NCBI GenBank assembly: GCA_014385265.1
Contig: JACRTJ010000025.1
Span: forward strand, 124,001 to 188,000
DNA: 64,000 nucleotides
Reading direction: 5' to 3'
Source of the DNA: Enterocloster hominis (ex Liu et al. 2021)
GTDB taxonomy: Bacteria > Bacillota > Clostridia > Lachnospirales > Lachnospiraceae
Made by a program: the position numbers and the translations under genes. Each line of letters begins with the position of its first letter. The stretch's first letter is position 1. This document shows, piece by piece, positions 16,415 through 25,169 of this stretch. The notes under the pieces were generated by a model. The model was not told the origin of the DNA, made no database searches, and worked only from the letters and a program-made list of their open reading frames with translations.

Positions 16415-18739
16415 TTACTGGATCCACGCACCGCTTCCGTCTACGGTGTAGCCGTCGGGAGTGGTGGTATTGGATAACATGGTGCCGCAAAAGCCGTCGC
16501 TCTTCTCATTGAAGTAATACCAGCGTCCGTCGATCTGCTGCCATCCGGTGACCATGGCGCCCTCTGTTCCGGCTCCGGCAGGAGTCAGATAGTACCAGTT
16601 GTTTAAGTTGTCCTTAAACCATCCGGTGGCCATATCGCCGTTGCTGCCGAAGTAGTACCAGTTGTTGGTGATATAGAGCCAGCAGCTCTGGGCCAGGATC
16701 CCGTTCTTAAAGGTAAAGCGCCAGATATTTCCATCCTTGGACCACTTTCCGCCCTCTGGGGACTGGTTCATCAGATCCACGCGGACGCTTCTGCTGGAGC
16801 CGCCGCCGGAGCTGCCGGAGCTGCCGGAGGAACCGGAGCCGCTGTTTTCCCTGCGGAGCTTTACGGTGAACCTTCCAGGATCATTGGTGTAGACCACGAT
16901 GCAGCCGGTCTCCTCGTCATACCAGAGGGTATCGCTTTCGTTCGCCACATCCTCGAAGCCGTCGGGCATGGAGATGTAGAATTTCAGCGGAGTCCGCAGG
17001 GAAGTGACCTTTGTTTCAGTTCCCTCTGCGGATCGGGAGCTTCCCTCTGTGGTCTTATAAAGTTCCAGGTCGAAGGAATACGTCCGGCTGGCGTTGCTGG
17101 GCGTGGAGATATTGGAAAGCTCTGCCCGGAGGCCCGTGATGGAGCCATGGTCCGGGGCGAAGGCCAGGGGATAGTAGTCCATTCCCTCCAGCGGCTCTGC
17201 ACACTGGACATCCATGGCTGCACCCACGCCCAGGGAGTCAAACAGGAAGGAGAGCTTTTTCACAGTGGGCTCTGCGGACTTTCCGGCCATGGCCTTCTGG
17301 ACGTCGTTCTTATCCAGGGCCTCTGCCAGCTTCCAGAGGGCGCCTTCTGCGGCGTCCCGCTCCTCCTGGGGAAGACCGGACAGGTCATTGGGAAGGGAGT
17401 CGGCCAGGGCCTGAAACTCCTTTGCGTTGGACGGGGTGGCGATGGAATCTGGAAGCTCCGGATCAGTACCTGGCTTATCCTCTTCGGTTCTTTCCTCAGC
17501 CAGCACAAAGGTACTGAAGTGGGTCACTGTGAAGGAAGCCGTGCGGGCCTCCCGGTCGATCTCCAGCGGCCAGATATCTTCATACGTTCCGTCATTGGAA
17601 TAGTGGAGCACATGGAAGAATTCTGGATTGACATTTTCCGGGATCGGAACGGTGATGCGTACCGGAACCTTAAGCTCCGGAACGGCTCCGCTGAGGCTGA
17701 AATCCACCTGGATGGTGTTTTTATACCTCATGGCATCCACAACTGCGTCCTTATGAGGCTTTCCGATATTGAAGGAAACGGTGGAACCGGCTGCCGCAGC
17801 GTTTAAGGCAGCGCCGATCACCTTTACCTGGCTGTGGTCGATGCCCACCTCATTGGAGGTGATATTCTGTTCCAGGGTCACATTCTGATCCTTTATGTAC
17901 TGCTGTTCCAGGGCCTCGACCTTGGCCAGAACGTCTGGATCCGACTGCATGGCCACCTGGACGTCCTTGATATTTTCTTTTAAAGCATCCGGTGCCTGTT
18001 CCATGGAAATTTCGCCGGAAGTGATCTTATCAAGAGTACCCGATACCTTGTCGGAAGCGTCGCCTGGCTTGTAGGGATCATCTGCGTAAACGGTTTCACT
18101 ATGGAAGATCTTGGACGGCGTATTGCTGACGGCGCGGACGGAGAAGGAGTATTCCTTTGCGCCTTCCTTTGTCATGTTGTCAGCCAGATCCTGGCTGGTG
18201 TTCTGTACATTGGAGTATCCACTCCAGGATTGACCATCAGCTAGAAGATATACTTCATAGCCTTTGAAATAGGATGCATATTCCGCCGGAATTTCCGGAG
18301 CATCCCAACAGGCTGTGGTGCCATCCCAACGAAGATTGACTGGACTCCCTAATGATACGGAAGACTTTTCAAATGTCCAGGGAGCGGAAAGCTCGGACCA
18401 GTCGCTGTTTAGGGTATCGTTACCATCTCCAAGCGCCATAACTCTAAAGGTATAAGTTCCAGAGTCCTTCAATTTGTTGACAAATCCGCTGGATTTCAGC
18501 CATTCACGGGTATCTGTGGAGGAAAATGTGTGGCGGGAATTGTATGTGCGCTCCCCGTCCCGGAACGCCTCCACCTGGTATTTATTGCTGGCATTCTCCA
18601 CCCGCTTCCACTCGGGAAGAGCCTCTCGTTTGGAACTCCACCGTACGACCGGTGTGTCCAGTTTCACTGCCGCCAGCGATGAAAACGCCATACTCATCGC
18701 CAGCACTGCCGCCAGTGGGGCGGTAAATCGCTTTTTCAT
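16415..18739 (-). CDS. Secreted protein with C-terminal choline-binding-type wall repeats
   Basis: The protein has 774 residues. The start at 18739 is chosen for its signal peptide (MKKRFTAPLAAVLAMSMAFS, cleaved after SLAA) and GGAGG upstream; a longer upstream frame lacks both. The N-terminal half carries fibronectin-like beta regions with many Trp/Tyr residues, then a region resembling a ZU5/autoproteolytic-type fold (VPIPENVNPEFFHVLHYS). A Ser/Gly linker (SGSSGSSGSSGGGSS) leads to about four wall-binding repeats with the pattern NNWYYFGSNGDMATGW. It should be anchored non-covalently to wall polymer. Its function is unknown. Two further proteins in the window share the TTPD-x-Y-x-V end motif. 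Confidence 0.85.
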   Translation of the reverse strand: MKKRFTAPLAAVLAMSMAFSSLAAVKLDTPVVRWSSKREALPEWKRVENASNKYQVEAFRDGERTYNSRHTFSSTDTREWLKSSGFVNKLKDSGTYTFRVMALGDGNDTLNSDWSELSAPWTFEKSSVSLGSPVNLRWDGTTACWDAPEIPAEYASYFKGYEVYLLADGQSWSGYSNVQNTSQDLADNMTKEGAKEYSFSVRAVSNTPSKIFHSETVYADDPYKPGDASDKVSGTLDKITSGEISMEQAPDALKENIKDVQVAMQSDPDVLAKVEALEQQYIKDQNVTLEQNITSNEVGIDHSQVKVIGAALNAAAAGSTVSFNIGKPHKDAVVDAMRYKNTIQVDFSLSGAVPELKVPVRITVPIPENVNPEFFHVLHYSNDGTYEDIWPLEIDREARTASFTVTHFSTFVLAEERTEEDKPGTDPELPDSIATPSNAKEFQALADSLPNDLSGLPQEERDAAEGALWKLAEALDKNDVQKAMAGKSAEPTVKKLSFLFDSLGVGAAMDVQCAEPLEGMDYYPLAFAPDHGSITGLRAELSNISTPSNASRTYSFDLELYKTTEGSSRSAEGTETKVTSLRTPLKFYISMPDGFEDVANESDTLWYDEETGCIVVYTNDPGRFTVKLRRENSGSGSSGSSGSSGGGSSRSVRVDLMNQSPEGGKWSKDGNIWRFTFKNGILAQSCWLYITNNWYYFGSNGDMATGWFKDNLNNWYYLTPAGAGTEGAMVTGWQQIDGRWYYFNEKSDGFCGTMLSNTTTPDGYTVDGSGAWIQ

Positions 18740-18793
18740 ACGTTTGTACCTCCTTATAAATATTCCTGGGGGGGGGTATCCTCCCATGGAAAA

Positions 18794-18822
18794 ATTATAT
18801 AGTTTTTCATGGGGAAACTCAA
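18794..18822 (-). promoter_or_regulatory. Sigma-A promoter for the wall-binding protein
   Basis: On the minus strand TTGAGT (18822-18817), a 17-base spacer and TATAAT (18799-18794), about 55 bases before the start at 18739. Confidence 0.75.
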
Positions 18823-18852
18823 TAAAACAGGGATAGAAATGGGGGATCCTGT

Positions 18853-18973
18853 ATGGTATAATGTCTGCAAAGCAGACATTATACCATCGCGCATCTGGTT
18901 TTCGCGTTTACCGCGAAAATCCAGGCGCTCAATTCTCCCGGAGGGGTACCATGTCCGGAGGACATGGTATAAT
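18853..18973 (+). repeat. 121-bp structured multi-hairpin element, copy 1
   Basis: Hairpins in order are: ATGGTATAATGTCTGC/GCAGACATTATACCAT (18853-18868 and 18872-18887); a two-part stem with GCGC and CTGG arms enclosing TTTTCGCG/CGCGAAAA (about 18889-18929); a small CTCC/GGAG turn near 18936-18943; and CCATGTCC/GGACATGG (18949-18956 and 18959-18966). It ends in TGGTATAAT, an extended -10 motif. The second copy is at 27796-27916 on the other strand. It lies just upstream of the 66-residue membrane protein gene. Confidence 0.85.
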
Positions 18974-19009
18974 CAGGATACAGACCATATCCACGAGAGG
19001 AGGAATACA

Positions 19010-19210
19010 ATGAAGGTGATCGGTGCTTTATTCCGTCTTTCAAAATTTTTCTGGGCTCCGCTACTATGGGCGGCGGTGATCAGTGTCTTCCTGTTCTGTG
19101 CGGGACGGCAGAGGCTGATCTTCTGGGCGCTGTATCTGGGGCTTATTCTGACGGCAGTTCTTGGGATCGTGTATTTAGTAGGGGAGTTTACCCGGAATCA
19201 GGATCAATGA
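19010..19210 (+). CDS. Small two-helix membrane protein, unknown function
   Basis: The protein has 66 residues. The start at 19010 has AGGAGG 6 bases upstream. Two hydrophobic segments (about residues 12-32 and 38-60) are joined by the short basic turn AGRQR, and the C-terminus is hydrophilic (EFTRNQDQ). No family was recognised. The structured repeat, with an extended -10 at its end, lies directly upstream and probably provides the promoter. It is convergent with the PTS gene and shares the terminator region at 19222-19256. Confidence 0.7.
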   Translation: MKVIGALFRLSKFFWAPLLWAAVISVFLFCAGRQRLIFWALYLGLILTAVLGIVYLVGEFTRNQDQ

Positions 19211-19221
19211 TGGAAAATGAT

Positions 19222-19256
19222 AAAAAGGCCGCCCGGGCATGATGCCTGGCCGGCCG
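19222..19256 (-). terminator. Terminator of the PTS IIC gene
   Basis: On the minus strand GGCCgGGCcAGGCAT pairs with ATGCCcGGGcGGCC and is followed by TTTTT. It could also stop the converging small gene. Confidence 0.8.
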
Positions 19257-19276
19257 AAGTATTTTATGGAGGCTGT

Positions 19277-20317
19277 TTACAGATCCAGCTTCAGATCTCC
19301 CTCACGGATCCATCCGGCCTTCCTGGAGAGCTCTCCGAAGATCCAGGTGAGGACGGCGGGAAGGATGAAACAGATCATGAGGATCCCGGCCCACATCCTG
19401 GGGCCTTCGCCGGACATGGCGGTATAGATGCCGATGGGGCCCACAAGACCGCAGGTCCCCATGCCCGCGCCTGCCGGGATGTTTTCCAGCTGAAAGACCA
19501 TGGTGGCCAGGGGGCCGGTGACCATGGACGCCAGGGTGGGAGCGATCCAGATCCTGGGGTTTTTCACGATGTTTCCCATCTGGAGCATGGAGGTCCCCAG
19601 GCCCTGGGCCAAAAGACCGCCCCAGCCGTTTTCCTTAAAGCTCATGACGGCAAAGCCCACCATCTGGGCGCAGCAGCCGGCTGTGGCCGCTCCTCCGGCC
19701 AGGCCGTCCAGGGACAGCATGATACAGATGGCCGCGCTGCTGATGGGAAGGGTCAGGGCAATGCCGATGAGAGCCGATACCAGGATCCCCATGAAAAAGG
19801 GCTGCATTTCCGTGGCAGTCTTGACCATTTCTCCGAACAGGGTCATGAACCGGGATACGCCGGGGCCCACGAACTGGGCCATAAAGACGCCGGAAATGAT
19901 GGTAACGCCGGGAGTGACCAGGATGTCCACACGGGTCTCTTTGGACACCAGCTTTCCCAGCTCCGCAGCCACAATGGTGGCCACCAGAGCGCCCACGGGT
20001 CCTCCCAGCTCATTGCCTGCGATCCCCACGGTGGCGGCGGAAAAAAGAACCAGCTGCGGCGCTTTTAAGGCATAGGCAATGGATACGCCCAGGGCGGCTC
20101 CGGTGGCCCCTTTGGCGTAGGAGGCGATGGTATTGAAAACCTCCACGCCCGTTTTTTCCCCGATGGTGGAAAAGATGGTCCCGATCAGGAGGGAGGCGAA
20201 AAGGCCGAAGGCCATGGCCCCCAGGGCGTCGATGAAGTACGTCTGTACGGTGAAATTGATCTGCTTTCTCTTTAGGAATTCCTTCCAGGATCCCCGGTGC
20301 TTTGGTGCTGTTTCCAT
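19277..20317 (-). CDS. Orphan PTS-type EIIC membrane protein (PTS_EIIC_2-like)
   Basis: The protein has 346 residues and eight to ten hydrophobic segments. It resembles the stand-alone EIIC family (PF13303 type): FIDALGAMAFGLFASLLIGTIF, ELGGPVGALVATIVAAELGKLV, DILVTPGVTIISGVF and GPIGIYTAM. No IIA or IIB domain is present in the protein or nearby. The C-terminus is hydrophilic (REGDLKLDL). Members of this family are annotated as sugar transporters but the substrate and the need for phosphorylation are unclear. An operator-like array lies upstream at 20413-20450. Confidence 0.82.
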   Translation of the reverse strand: METAPKHRGSWKEFLKRKQINFTVQTYFIDALGAMAFGLFASLLIGTIFSTIGEKTGVEVFNTIASYAKGATGAALGVSIAYALKAPQLVLFSAATVGIAGNELGGPVGALVATIVAAELGKLVSKETRVDILVTPGVTIISGVFMAQFVGPGVSRFMTLFGEMVKTATEMQPFFMGILVSALIGIALTLPISSAAICIMLSLDGLAGGAATAGCCAQMVGFAVMSFKENGWGGLLAQGLGTSMLQMGNIVKNPRIWIAPTLASMVTGPLATMVFQLENIPAGAGMGTCGLVGPIGIYTAMSGEGPRMWAGILMICFILPAVLTWIFGELSRKAGWIREGDLKLDL

Positions 20318-20412
20318 GATTCAGTGACTCCTTTTATCGTTTTCGCGGCCGTTCAGCCATGGGAAGATCCGGACAGGAAGACACATAGCGGAACGATTGC
20401 GGATCTCCAGAG

Positions 20413-20450
20413 ATACGTTAAGAAATTAACGATCCCATTGGTCAACGTAT
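20413..20450 (-). promoter_or_regulatory. Operator-like array of three GTTAA half-sites upstream of the PTS gene
   Basis: CGTTAA gaaa TTAACG (20416-20431) is a perfect inverted repeat. ATACGTT (20413-20419) also pairs with AACGTAT (20444-20450). A TTGACC -35-like box lies on the minus strand at 20445-20440; the matching -10 is poor. Confidence 0.5.
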
Positions 20451-20545
20451 TCTGCCATAGAAACCAGAAAAAAGCAAGGAAATCGCAGAAGATTGATATG
20501 AATTTAACGAAATATTCCGGACAGAGGGATCCTCCGGGAGCCAGG

Positions 20546-20575
20546 GACTGAGGCAAGATTTTCTTGCCTGGCTTT
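20546..20575 (+). terminator. Hairpin upstream of the HAD gene
   Basis: AGGCAAG (20551-20557) pairs with CTTGCCT (20563-20569) over TTTT-type loop bases, then a T-rich tail. It may be a terminator, but no gene on this strand ends just upstream. Confidence 0.4.
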
Positions 20576-20616
20576 CCTTCTTATGATATACTAAGGCCCT
20601 GTAAGGAGATGAGAAC

Positions 20617-21306
20617 ATGAAAAAACGTATGGATTACGGCGCTATGATCTTTGATCTGGACGGAACCCTGGTGAATTCCATCCATGCGCTGACCTATTGT
20701 ACCAACAAGTCCCTGGAGCGGTTCGGGCTGGGGCCTCTGTCTGAGGAGCAGATGATGACCATTGTGGGAGACGGCTATAAAATGCAGATGAGGCGGTCGC
20801 TGGCGGCCTGTAAGGATACGGATCCGGCCCATTATGAAGCCATCCTCCCGGTTTATATGGAGATCTTCGGGGAAAACTGTAACTACCAGATGCATGCCTA
20901 CGAGGGCATCGGGGAGCTCCTGGCCTTTGCCAGGGAAAAGGGGATGAAGCTGGCCGTGGTCTCCAACAAGCCCCACGCCCAGGCCGTGAAGACCGTGGAG
21001 TATGTGTTCGGAACGGACGCTTTTGACACGGTGGTCGGAGAGCGGGAAGGGATCCCGAAGAAGCCGGATCCAAGAGGTGCTCTGGAGGCGGCAAAGGAGA
21101 TGGGCGTTGCTCCGGAAAACTGTCTGTATTTCGGAGATACCAACACGGATATGGAAACAGGAAGAAATGCCGGGATGGACACGGTGGGAGTCCTGTGGGG
21201 ATTCCGGGGCCGGGAGGAGCTGGCGGCCTTTGCCCCGGCGTATCTGATCGAAAGCCCCTGGGACATGATCCGGATCCTTTCCGGGAAAGCTGAGGAGAAT
21301 CATTGA
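20617..21306 (+). CDS. HAD-family phosphatase (phosphoglycolate phosphatase-like)
   Basis: The protein has 229 residues. HAD motif I is FDLDGTL, with nucleophile Asp13 and Asp15. Motif II is VSNKPH, motif III is the KKPDP lysine and motif IV is YFGDTNTDMETG. An alpha-helical C1 cap lies at about residues 20-85. It probably dephosphorylates phosphoglycolate or another small sugar phosphate. Its stop overlaps the TTG start of the zinc-binding lipoprotein gene (TTGA), so it is translationally coupled to the metal import operon; this may be coincidental packing. Confidence 0.88.
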   Translation: MKKRMDYGAMIFDLDGTLVNSIHALTYCTNKSLERFGLGPLSEEQMMTIVGDGYKMQMRRSLAACKDTDPAHYEAILPVYMEIFGENCNYQMHAYEGIGELLAFAREKGMKLAVVSNKPHAQAVKTVEYVFGTDAFDTVVGEREGIPKKPDPRGALEAAKEMGVAPENCLYFGDTNTDMETGRNAGMDTVGVLWGFRGREELAAFAPAYLIESPWDMIRILSGKAEENH

Positions 21307-22355
21307 GGAAATCTGTAAAAACGAGGAAAATAAGAGGGGGAACATGGCTGGCGCTGGCAGTGATGTTCCTTTTCTGTCTCCTTTCCGGCTGCGGGAGAGC
21401 AGAGAGCGGAGAGGAGCCGGGAGACGGGGAAGGCGGGAGGAAATTAAAGGTAGCCGCCACTCTGTTCCCCTATTATGATTTTGTGCGCCAGGTGGCCGGA
21501 GACCAGGTGGAGCTGTCCCTGGTGATCCCGGCGGGCATGGACAGCCATTCCTTTGAGCCTACGCCAAGGGATATCCGCACCATGCAGGAGGCGGATGTGA
21601 TCATCGCCAACGGCGGGGCCATGGAGCACTGGGTGGACCAGGTGGTGGATTCCTTTGACCGGGAGGACCAGACGGTGGTCATCATGATGGACCATGTGGA
21701 TGCGGTGGAGGAAGAAATCGTGGAAGGGATGGAGCATTCCGACGAGGGCCATGGCCACGTTCATGTCCATGAGGACGGTGAGGAAGATGGTCATCTGGAG
21801 GAGGATGAGAGTCAGTATGAGATCGAGTACGACGAGCATATCTGGACCTCCCCGGTCAATGCCATGAGGATGGTGGACGTGATCGCTGAGACTCTTACGG
21901 AAAGGGATCCGGACCATGGGGCCATGTACCAGGCAGGAGCTGCCGCGTATCTGGAGGAGCTGGAAAGACTGGACAAAGAATTCCGGGAGGTAAGGGATAG
22001 CGCGGTCCACGACATGATCGTCATGGGCGATAAGTTCCCGCTGCGGTATTTTGCCGACACCTACGGACTCCGTTACCGGGCGGCCTTTTCCGGCTGTTCC
22101 TCGGATACGGAGCCCAGCGCCAGGACCATTGCCTATCTGATCGACAAGGTAAAAGAGGAGGGGCTTCCTGTGATTTACTATCTGGAGCTTTCCAGCCACC
22201 GGGTGGCGGAGATCATCGGAGAAGAGACAGGGGCCGTACCTCTTTTGTTCCATTCCTGCCATAACGTGACCCGGCGGCAGTTTGAGGAAGGGGTCACATA
22301 CCTGGAGCTGATGGAACAGAATGTGAAGAATCTGCGGGAGGGACTGTGCAAATGA
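21303..22355 (+). CDS. znuA: Zinc-type ABC transporter solute-binding lipoprotein
   Basis: The protein has 350 residues, starting at TTG 21303 with GAGGAG 6 bases upstream; no in-frame ATG precedes the signal peptide. The lipobox is LSGC with Cys30. It is a cluster A-I metal-binding protein: ATLFPYYDFVRQVAGD and GMDSHSFEPTPRD (first metal His). An acidic, His-rich loop follows (EHSDEGHGHVHVHEDGEEDG), then the DEHIWTSP His and the C-terminal ligand region. The His-rich loop favours zinc over manganese. Genes for the ATPase and permease follow with ATGA overlaps, giving a complete importer. Confidence 0.9.
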   Translation: MRKSVKTRKIRGGTWLALAVMFLFCLLSGCGRAESGEEPGDGEGGRKLKVAATLFPYYDFVRQVAGDQVELSLVIPAGMDSHSFEPTPRDIRTMQEADVIIANGGAMEHWVDQVVDSFDREDQTVVIMMDHVDAVEEEIVEGMEHSDEGHGHVHVHEDGEEDGHLEEDESQYEIEYDEHIWTSPVNAMRMVDVIAETLTERDPDHGAMYQAGAAAYLEELERLDKEFREVRDSAVHDMIVMGDKFPLRYFADTYGLRYRAAFSGCSSDTEPSARTIAYLIDKVKEEGLPVIYYLELSSHRVAEIIGEETGAVPLLFHSCHNVTRRQFEEGVTYLELMEQNVKNLREGLCK

Positions 22356-23062
22356 GCCAGCCGTTATTAAAATGTGAGCATGTGGATTTTGGATATGAAA
22401 ATTATGATGTGGTAAAGGATGTGTCCCTGGAGATCTGCCAGGGGGATTACCTCTGCATCGTGGGAGAAAACGGATCGGGAAAGAGCACGCTGATGAAGGG
22501 GCTTCTGGGGCTTTTAAAGCCCACTGGCGGAAGCCTTATGGTATCCGACGATCTGAAGCGGTCCGGCATCGGATATCTTCCCCAGCAGACGCCGGCCCAG
22601 AAGGATTTTCCGGCCACAGTCCAGGAGGTGGTGATCTCCGGCTGTCTCGGAAAGCGGGGGAACCGTCCGTTTTACTCAAAAAAAGAAAGGGAAACGGCGG
22701 CAGTGAACATGGAGCGTCTGGGGATCACAGATCTGAGAAAGAGCTGCTACCGGGATCTTTCCGGCGGCCAGAAGCAGAGGACGCTGATCGCCAGGGCCCT
22801 CTGTGCCACAGACCGCCTTCTGATCCTGGACGAGCCCATCACCGGGCTGGATCCCTCCACCACCCAGGACTTTTACCGGGTGATCCGCCATTTGAACCGG
22901 GAGGAGCAGGTGGCCGTCTTAATGGTGTCCCACGATATCCAGAACATCGTGGTCCAGGCCAATAAGATCCTCCACTTAAAGCAGAGTGTGTTATTTTACG
23001 GCTCTGTGGAAGACTATAAACAGACGGAATGCGGGAGAGAATTCCTGGGAGGTGGAAAATGA
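22352..23062 (+). CDS. znuC: Zinc-type ABC transporter ATPase
   Basis: The protein has 236 residues from ATG 22352, which overlaps the upstream stop (ATGA). A GTG 6 bases earlier is possible but lies too near the ribosome site GGGAGGG. Walker A is GENGSGKST, the Q-loop region is GYLPQQTPAQKDFPATVQEVV (typical of metal importers), the signature is LSGGQKQRTLIARAL and Walker B is LLILDEPITGLD. It powers the permease encoded next. Confidence 0.93.
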   Translation: MSQPLLKCEHVDFGYENYDVVKDVSLEICQGDYLCIVGENGSGKSTLMKGLLGLLKPTGGSLMVSDDLKRSGIGYLPQQTPAQKDFPATVQEVVISGCLGKRGNRPFYSKKERETAAVNMERLGITDLRKSCYRDLSGGQKQRTLIARALCATDRLLILDEPITGLDPSTTQDFYRVIRHLNREEQVAVLMVSHDIQNIVVQANKILHLKQSVLFYGSVEDYKQTECGREFLGGGK

Positions 23063-23877
23063 TGGAGCTTTTAAGAGAAATGCTTTCGTATCCGTTCATC
23101 GTCCGGGCGCTGACCGGCGGCCTTCTGATCTCTCTGTGCGCCTCCCTTCTGGGGGTGAGCCTGGTGCTGAAGCGGTATTCTATGATCGGGGACGGCTTAT
23201 CCCATGTATCCTTTGGAGCCCTGTCTGTGGCCGTGGCTTTTGGGTGGGCTCCCCTGGCGGTATCCATCCCCGTGGTGGCCGCCGCCGCGGTGCTGCTCCT
23301 TCGGATCACCGGCAATGGGAAGATCAAGAGCGATGCGGCCATTGCCATGATCTCCGCCGGCTCTCTGGCTGTGGGGATCATCGTCACATCCCTGACCACG
23401 GGAATGACCACAGACGTCAGCAGCTATATGTTCGGCAGCATCCTGGCCATGAGCCGGGAGGACGTGGTATTGAGCGCCGTCCTGTCCCTGATCGTCCTGG
23501 GAATGTTTATTCTCTGCTACAATAAGGTGTTCGCCGTGACCTTTGATGAGAGCTTTGCCAGGGCCACCGGAGTCCGGGTCTCCGGCTACAATACGATCCT
23601 GGCGGTGCTGACGGCGGTCACCATTGTCCTGGGCATGCGGATGATGGGAGCCATGCTGATCTCCAGCCTGATCATCTTTCCGGCCCTCACCTCCATGCGG
23701 GTATTTAAAAGCTTTTCCGGCGTGATCCTTTCGGCGGGGACCGTATCCGTGGTCTGCTTTTTCATCGGCCTGGTGCTTTCCTATGTGTACTCCATCCCGG
23801 CGGGAGCCAGCGTGGTGGTGGTCAACATGGGAGCCTTTGGGATTTTTTCCGTGATCCAGGCTGTCCGGAGGCGGTAG
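23059..23877 (+). CDS. znuB: Zinc-type ABC transporter permease (ABC-3 family)
   Basis: The protein has 272 residues from ATG 23059, which overlaps the previous stop by ATGA with GGGAGGTGG upstream. About eight membrane helices are present, with ABC-3 signatures LVLKRYSMIGDGLSHVSFGA, VGIIVTSLTTGMTTDVSSY and a conserved TGVRVSGYNTILAVLTA. It completes the importer. The next gene (a COG0523 metallochaperone) begins about 100 bases later with its own promoter-like sequence. Confidence 0.93.
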   Translation: MMELLREMLSYPFIVRALTGGLLISLCASLLGVSLVLKRYSMIGDGLSHVSFGALSVAVAFGWAPLAVSIPVVAAAAVLLLRITGNGKIKSDAAIAMISAGSLAVGIIVTSLTTGMTTDVSSYMFGSILAMSREDVVLSAVLSLIVLGMFILCYNKVFAVTFDESFARATGVRVSGYNTILAVLTAVTIVLGMRMMGAMLISSLIIFPALTSMRVFKSFSGVILSAGTVSVVCFFIGLVLSYVYSIPAGASVVVVNMGAFGIFSVIQAVRRR

Positions 23878-23901
23878 GACGGGAAATTTTAAGGGCGGCG
23901 G

Positions 23902-23937
23902 TTGACTTTGGGAAAAAATGTGTTAAAGTTAGTAACA
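23902..23937 (+). promoter_or_regulatory. Promoter and operator-like palindrome before the COG0523 gene
   Basis: TTGACT (23902-23907) and TAAAGT (23924-23929) lie 16 bases apart. TGTTA aagttag TAACA (23921-23937) overlaps the -10, so it could bind a Fur/Zur-type repressor; it is not a clear match to the Bacillus Zur box. Confidence 0.45.
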
Positions 23938-23981
23938 GACAACCGTTATTTCATGGATTGAATAGAAAGAAGGAATTAAAA

Positions 23982-25148
23982 ATGACAAAGATCGATATTA
24001 TTTCCGGCTTCCTGGGGGCTGGAAAGACCACATTTATAAAAAAGCTTCTGGAGGAGGCCATTGCCGGGGAAAAGGTGGTGCTGATCGAAAATGAGTTTGG
24101 AGAGATCGGCATTGACGGCGGCTTTTTACAGGATTCTGGCATTGAGATCCGGGAAATGAACTCCGGCTGTATCTGCTGCTCTTTAGTGGGCGATTTCGGC
24201 CGCTCCCTGTCCGAGGTGCTGACCAAGTATGAGCCGGACCGGGTGATCATCGAGCCGTCCGGCGTTGGAAAGCTGTCTGACGTGATGAAGGCTGTCTGCG
24301 ATGTGGCCGGAGAGATCGACGTGGTCTTAAACGGCTCTGTGACGGTGGTAGATGCCCAGAAGTGCAAAATGTATATGAAAAACTTCGGAGAGTTCTTCAA
24401 TAACCAGATCGAAAGCGCCGGGACTATCGTTTTAAGCCGTACCGACGTGGCAGACGCCGATAAGGTGGCAAAGGCAGTGGAGCTGATCCGGGAGAAGAAT
24501 CCTAAGGCAGCCGTTGTTACGACTCCCATCGGCCGTCTCACCGGAGCCCAGCTTCTGGAGATCATTGAAAAGCCCACCGACGACATGGCGGCTGAGCTTC
24601 TGGAGGAGGTAAGGCAGGGACACCATCATCATGAGGACGAAGAGTGCTGCTGCGGCCACGACCATGAGCACCATCACCACCACCACGATCATGAGGATGA
24701 GGAGTGCTGCTGCGGCCACGACCATGAGCATCACCATCATCACGATCATGAGGAGGGAGAGTGCTGCTGCGGCCATGACCATGAGCACCATCACCACCAC
24801 GATCATGAGGACGGGGAGTGCTGCTGCGGCCACGATCATGACCATGAGCACCATCACCACCACGGCCATGACGCCGACGAGGTTTTCACAAGCTGGGGAC
24901 TGGAAACAAGCCGCAGCGTGAGCCTGGAACGGTTAAATGAGATCCTCCATGACCTGGCCCACACAGAGAAGTACGGCACGGTGCTTCGTGCCAAGGGCAT
25001 GCTGCCGGATGAAAACGGCGTATGGCACTATTTTGATATGGTTCCCGAGGAGACGGAGGTGCGGGAAGGCGCGCCCATCTATACAGGAAAGGTGTGCGTC
25101 ATCGGCTCCGGCTTAAAAGAGGACGATCTGAAGGAACTGTTCCATTAA
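23982..25148 (+). CDS. COG0523 (CobW/YciC-type) GTPase with His/Cys-rich repeat insert
   Basis: The protein has 388 residues, starting at 23982 with AAGAAGGA upstream. Walker A is GFLGAGKTT, the metal site is GCICC, and the family's ENEFGEIGIDG follows Walker A. Between the GTPase and the C-terminal CobW_C domain lies an insert (about residues 210-300) of four repeats, each a CCCGHDH core with runs of four to six histidines and acidic residues. COG0523 proteins deliver metal to client enzymes using GTP. The insert should chelate zinc or nickel. The position after the Znu-type importer supports zinc allocation. Confidence 0.92.
   Translation: MTKIDIISGFLGAGKTTFIKKLLEEAIAGEKVVLIENEFGEIGIDGGFLQDSGIEIREMNSGCICCSLVGDFGRSLSEVLTKYEPDRVIIEPSGVGKLSDVMKAVCDVAGEIDVVLNGSVTVVDAQKCKMYMKNFGEFFNNQIESAGTIVLSRTDVADADKVAKAVELIREKNPKAAVVTTPIGRLTGAQLLEIIEKPTDDMAAELLEEVRQGHHHHEDEECCCGHDHEHHHHHHDHEDEECCCGHDHEHHHHHDHEEGECCCGHDHEHHHHHDHEDGECCCGHDHDHEHHHHHGHDADEVFTSWGLETSRSVSLERLNEILHDLAHTEKYGTVLRAKGMLPDENGVWHYFDMVPEETEVREGAPIYTGKVCVIGSGLKEDDLKELFH
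24631..24867 (+). repeat. Four tandem in-frame repeats encoding the His/Cys-rich insert
   Basis: Units begin at 24631, 24691, 24748 and 24805 and are 60, 57, 57 and 63 bases long. All differences keep the frame. Such arrays gain and lose units readily. Confidence 0.9.
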
Positions 25149-25169
25149 TTTTAATCACTGGGAGAAATC

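Noticed and set aside
19217..20068. 283-residue plus-strand open frame opposite the PTS gene
   Set aside because: Gly/Asp/His-rich shadow composition with no start signal; the minus strand encodes a clear membrane protein.
24631..24867. Tandem repeats considered as a CRISPR array (also 42877-43130)
   Set aside because: There are no unique spacers, repeats are in frame and encode His/Cys-rich protein, and no cas genes are present.
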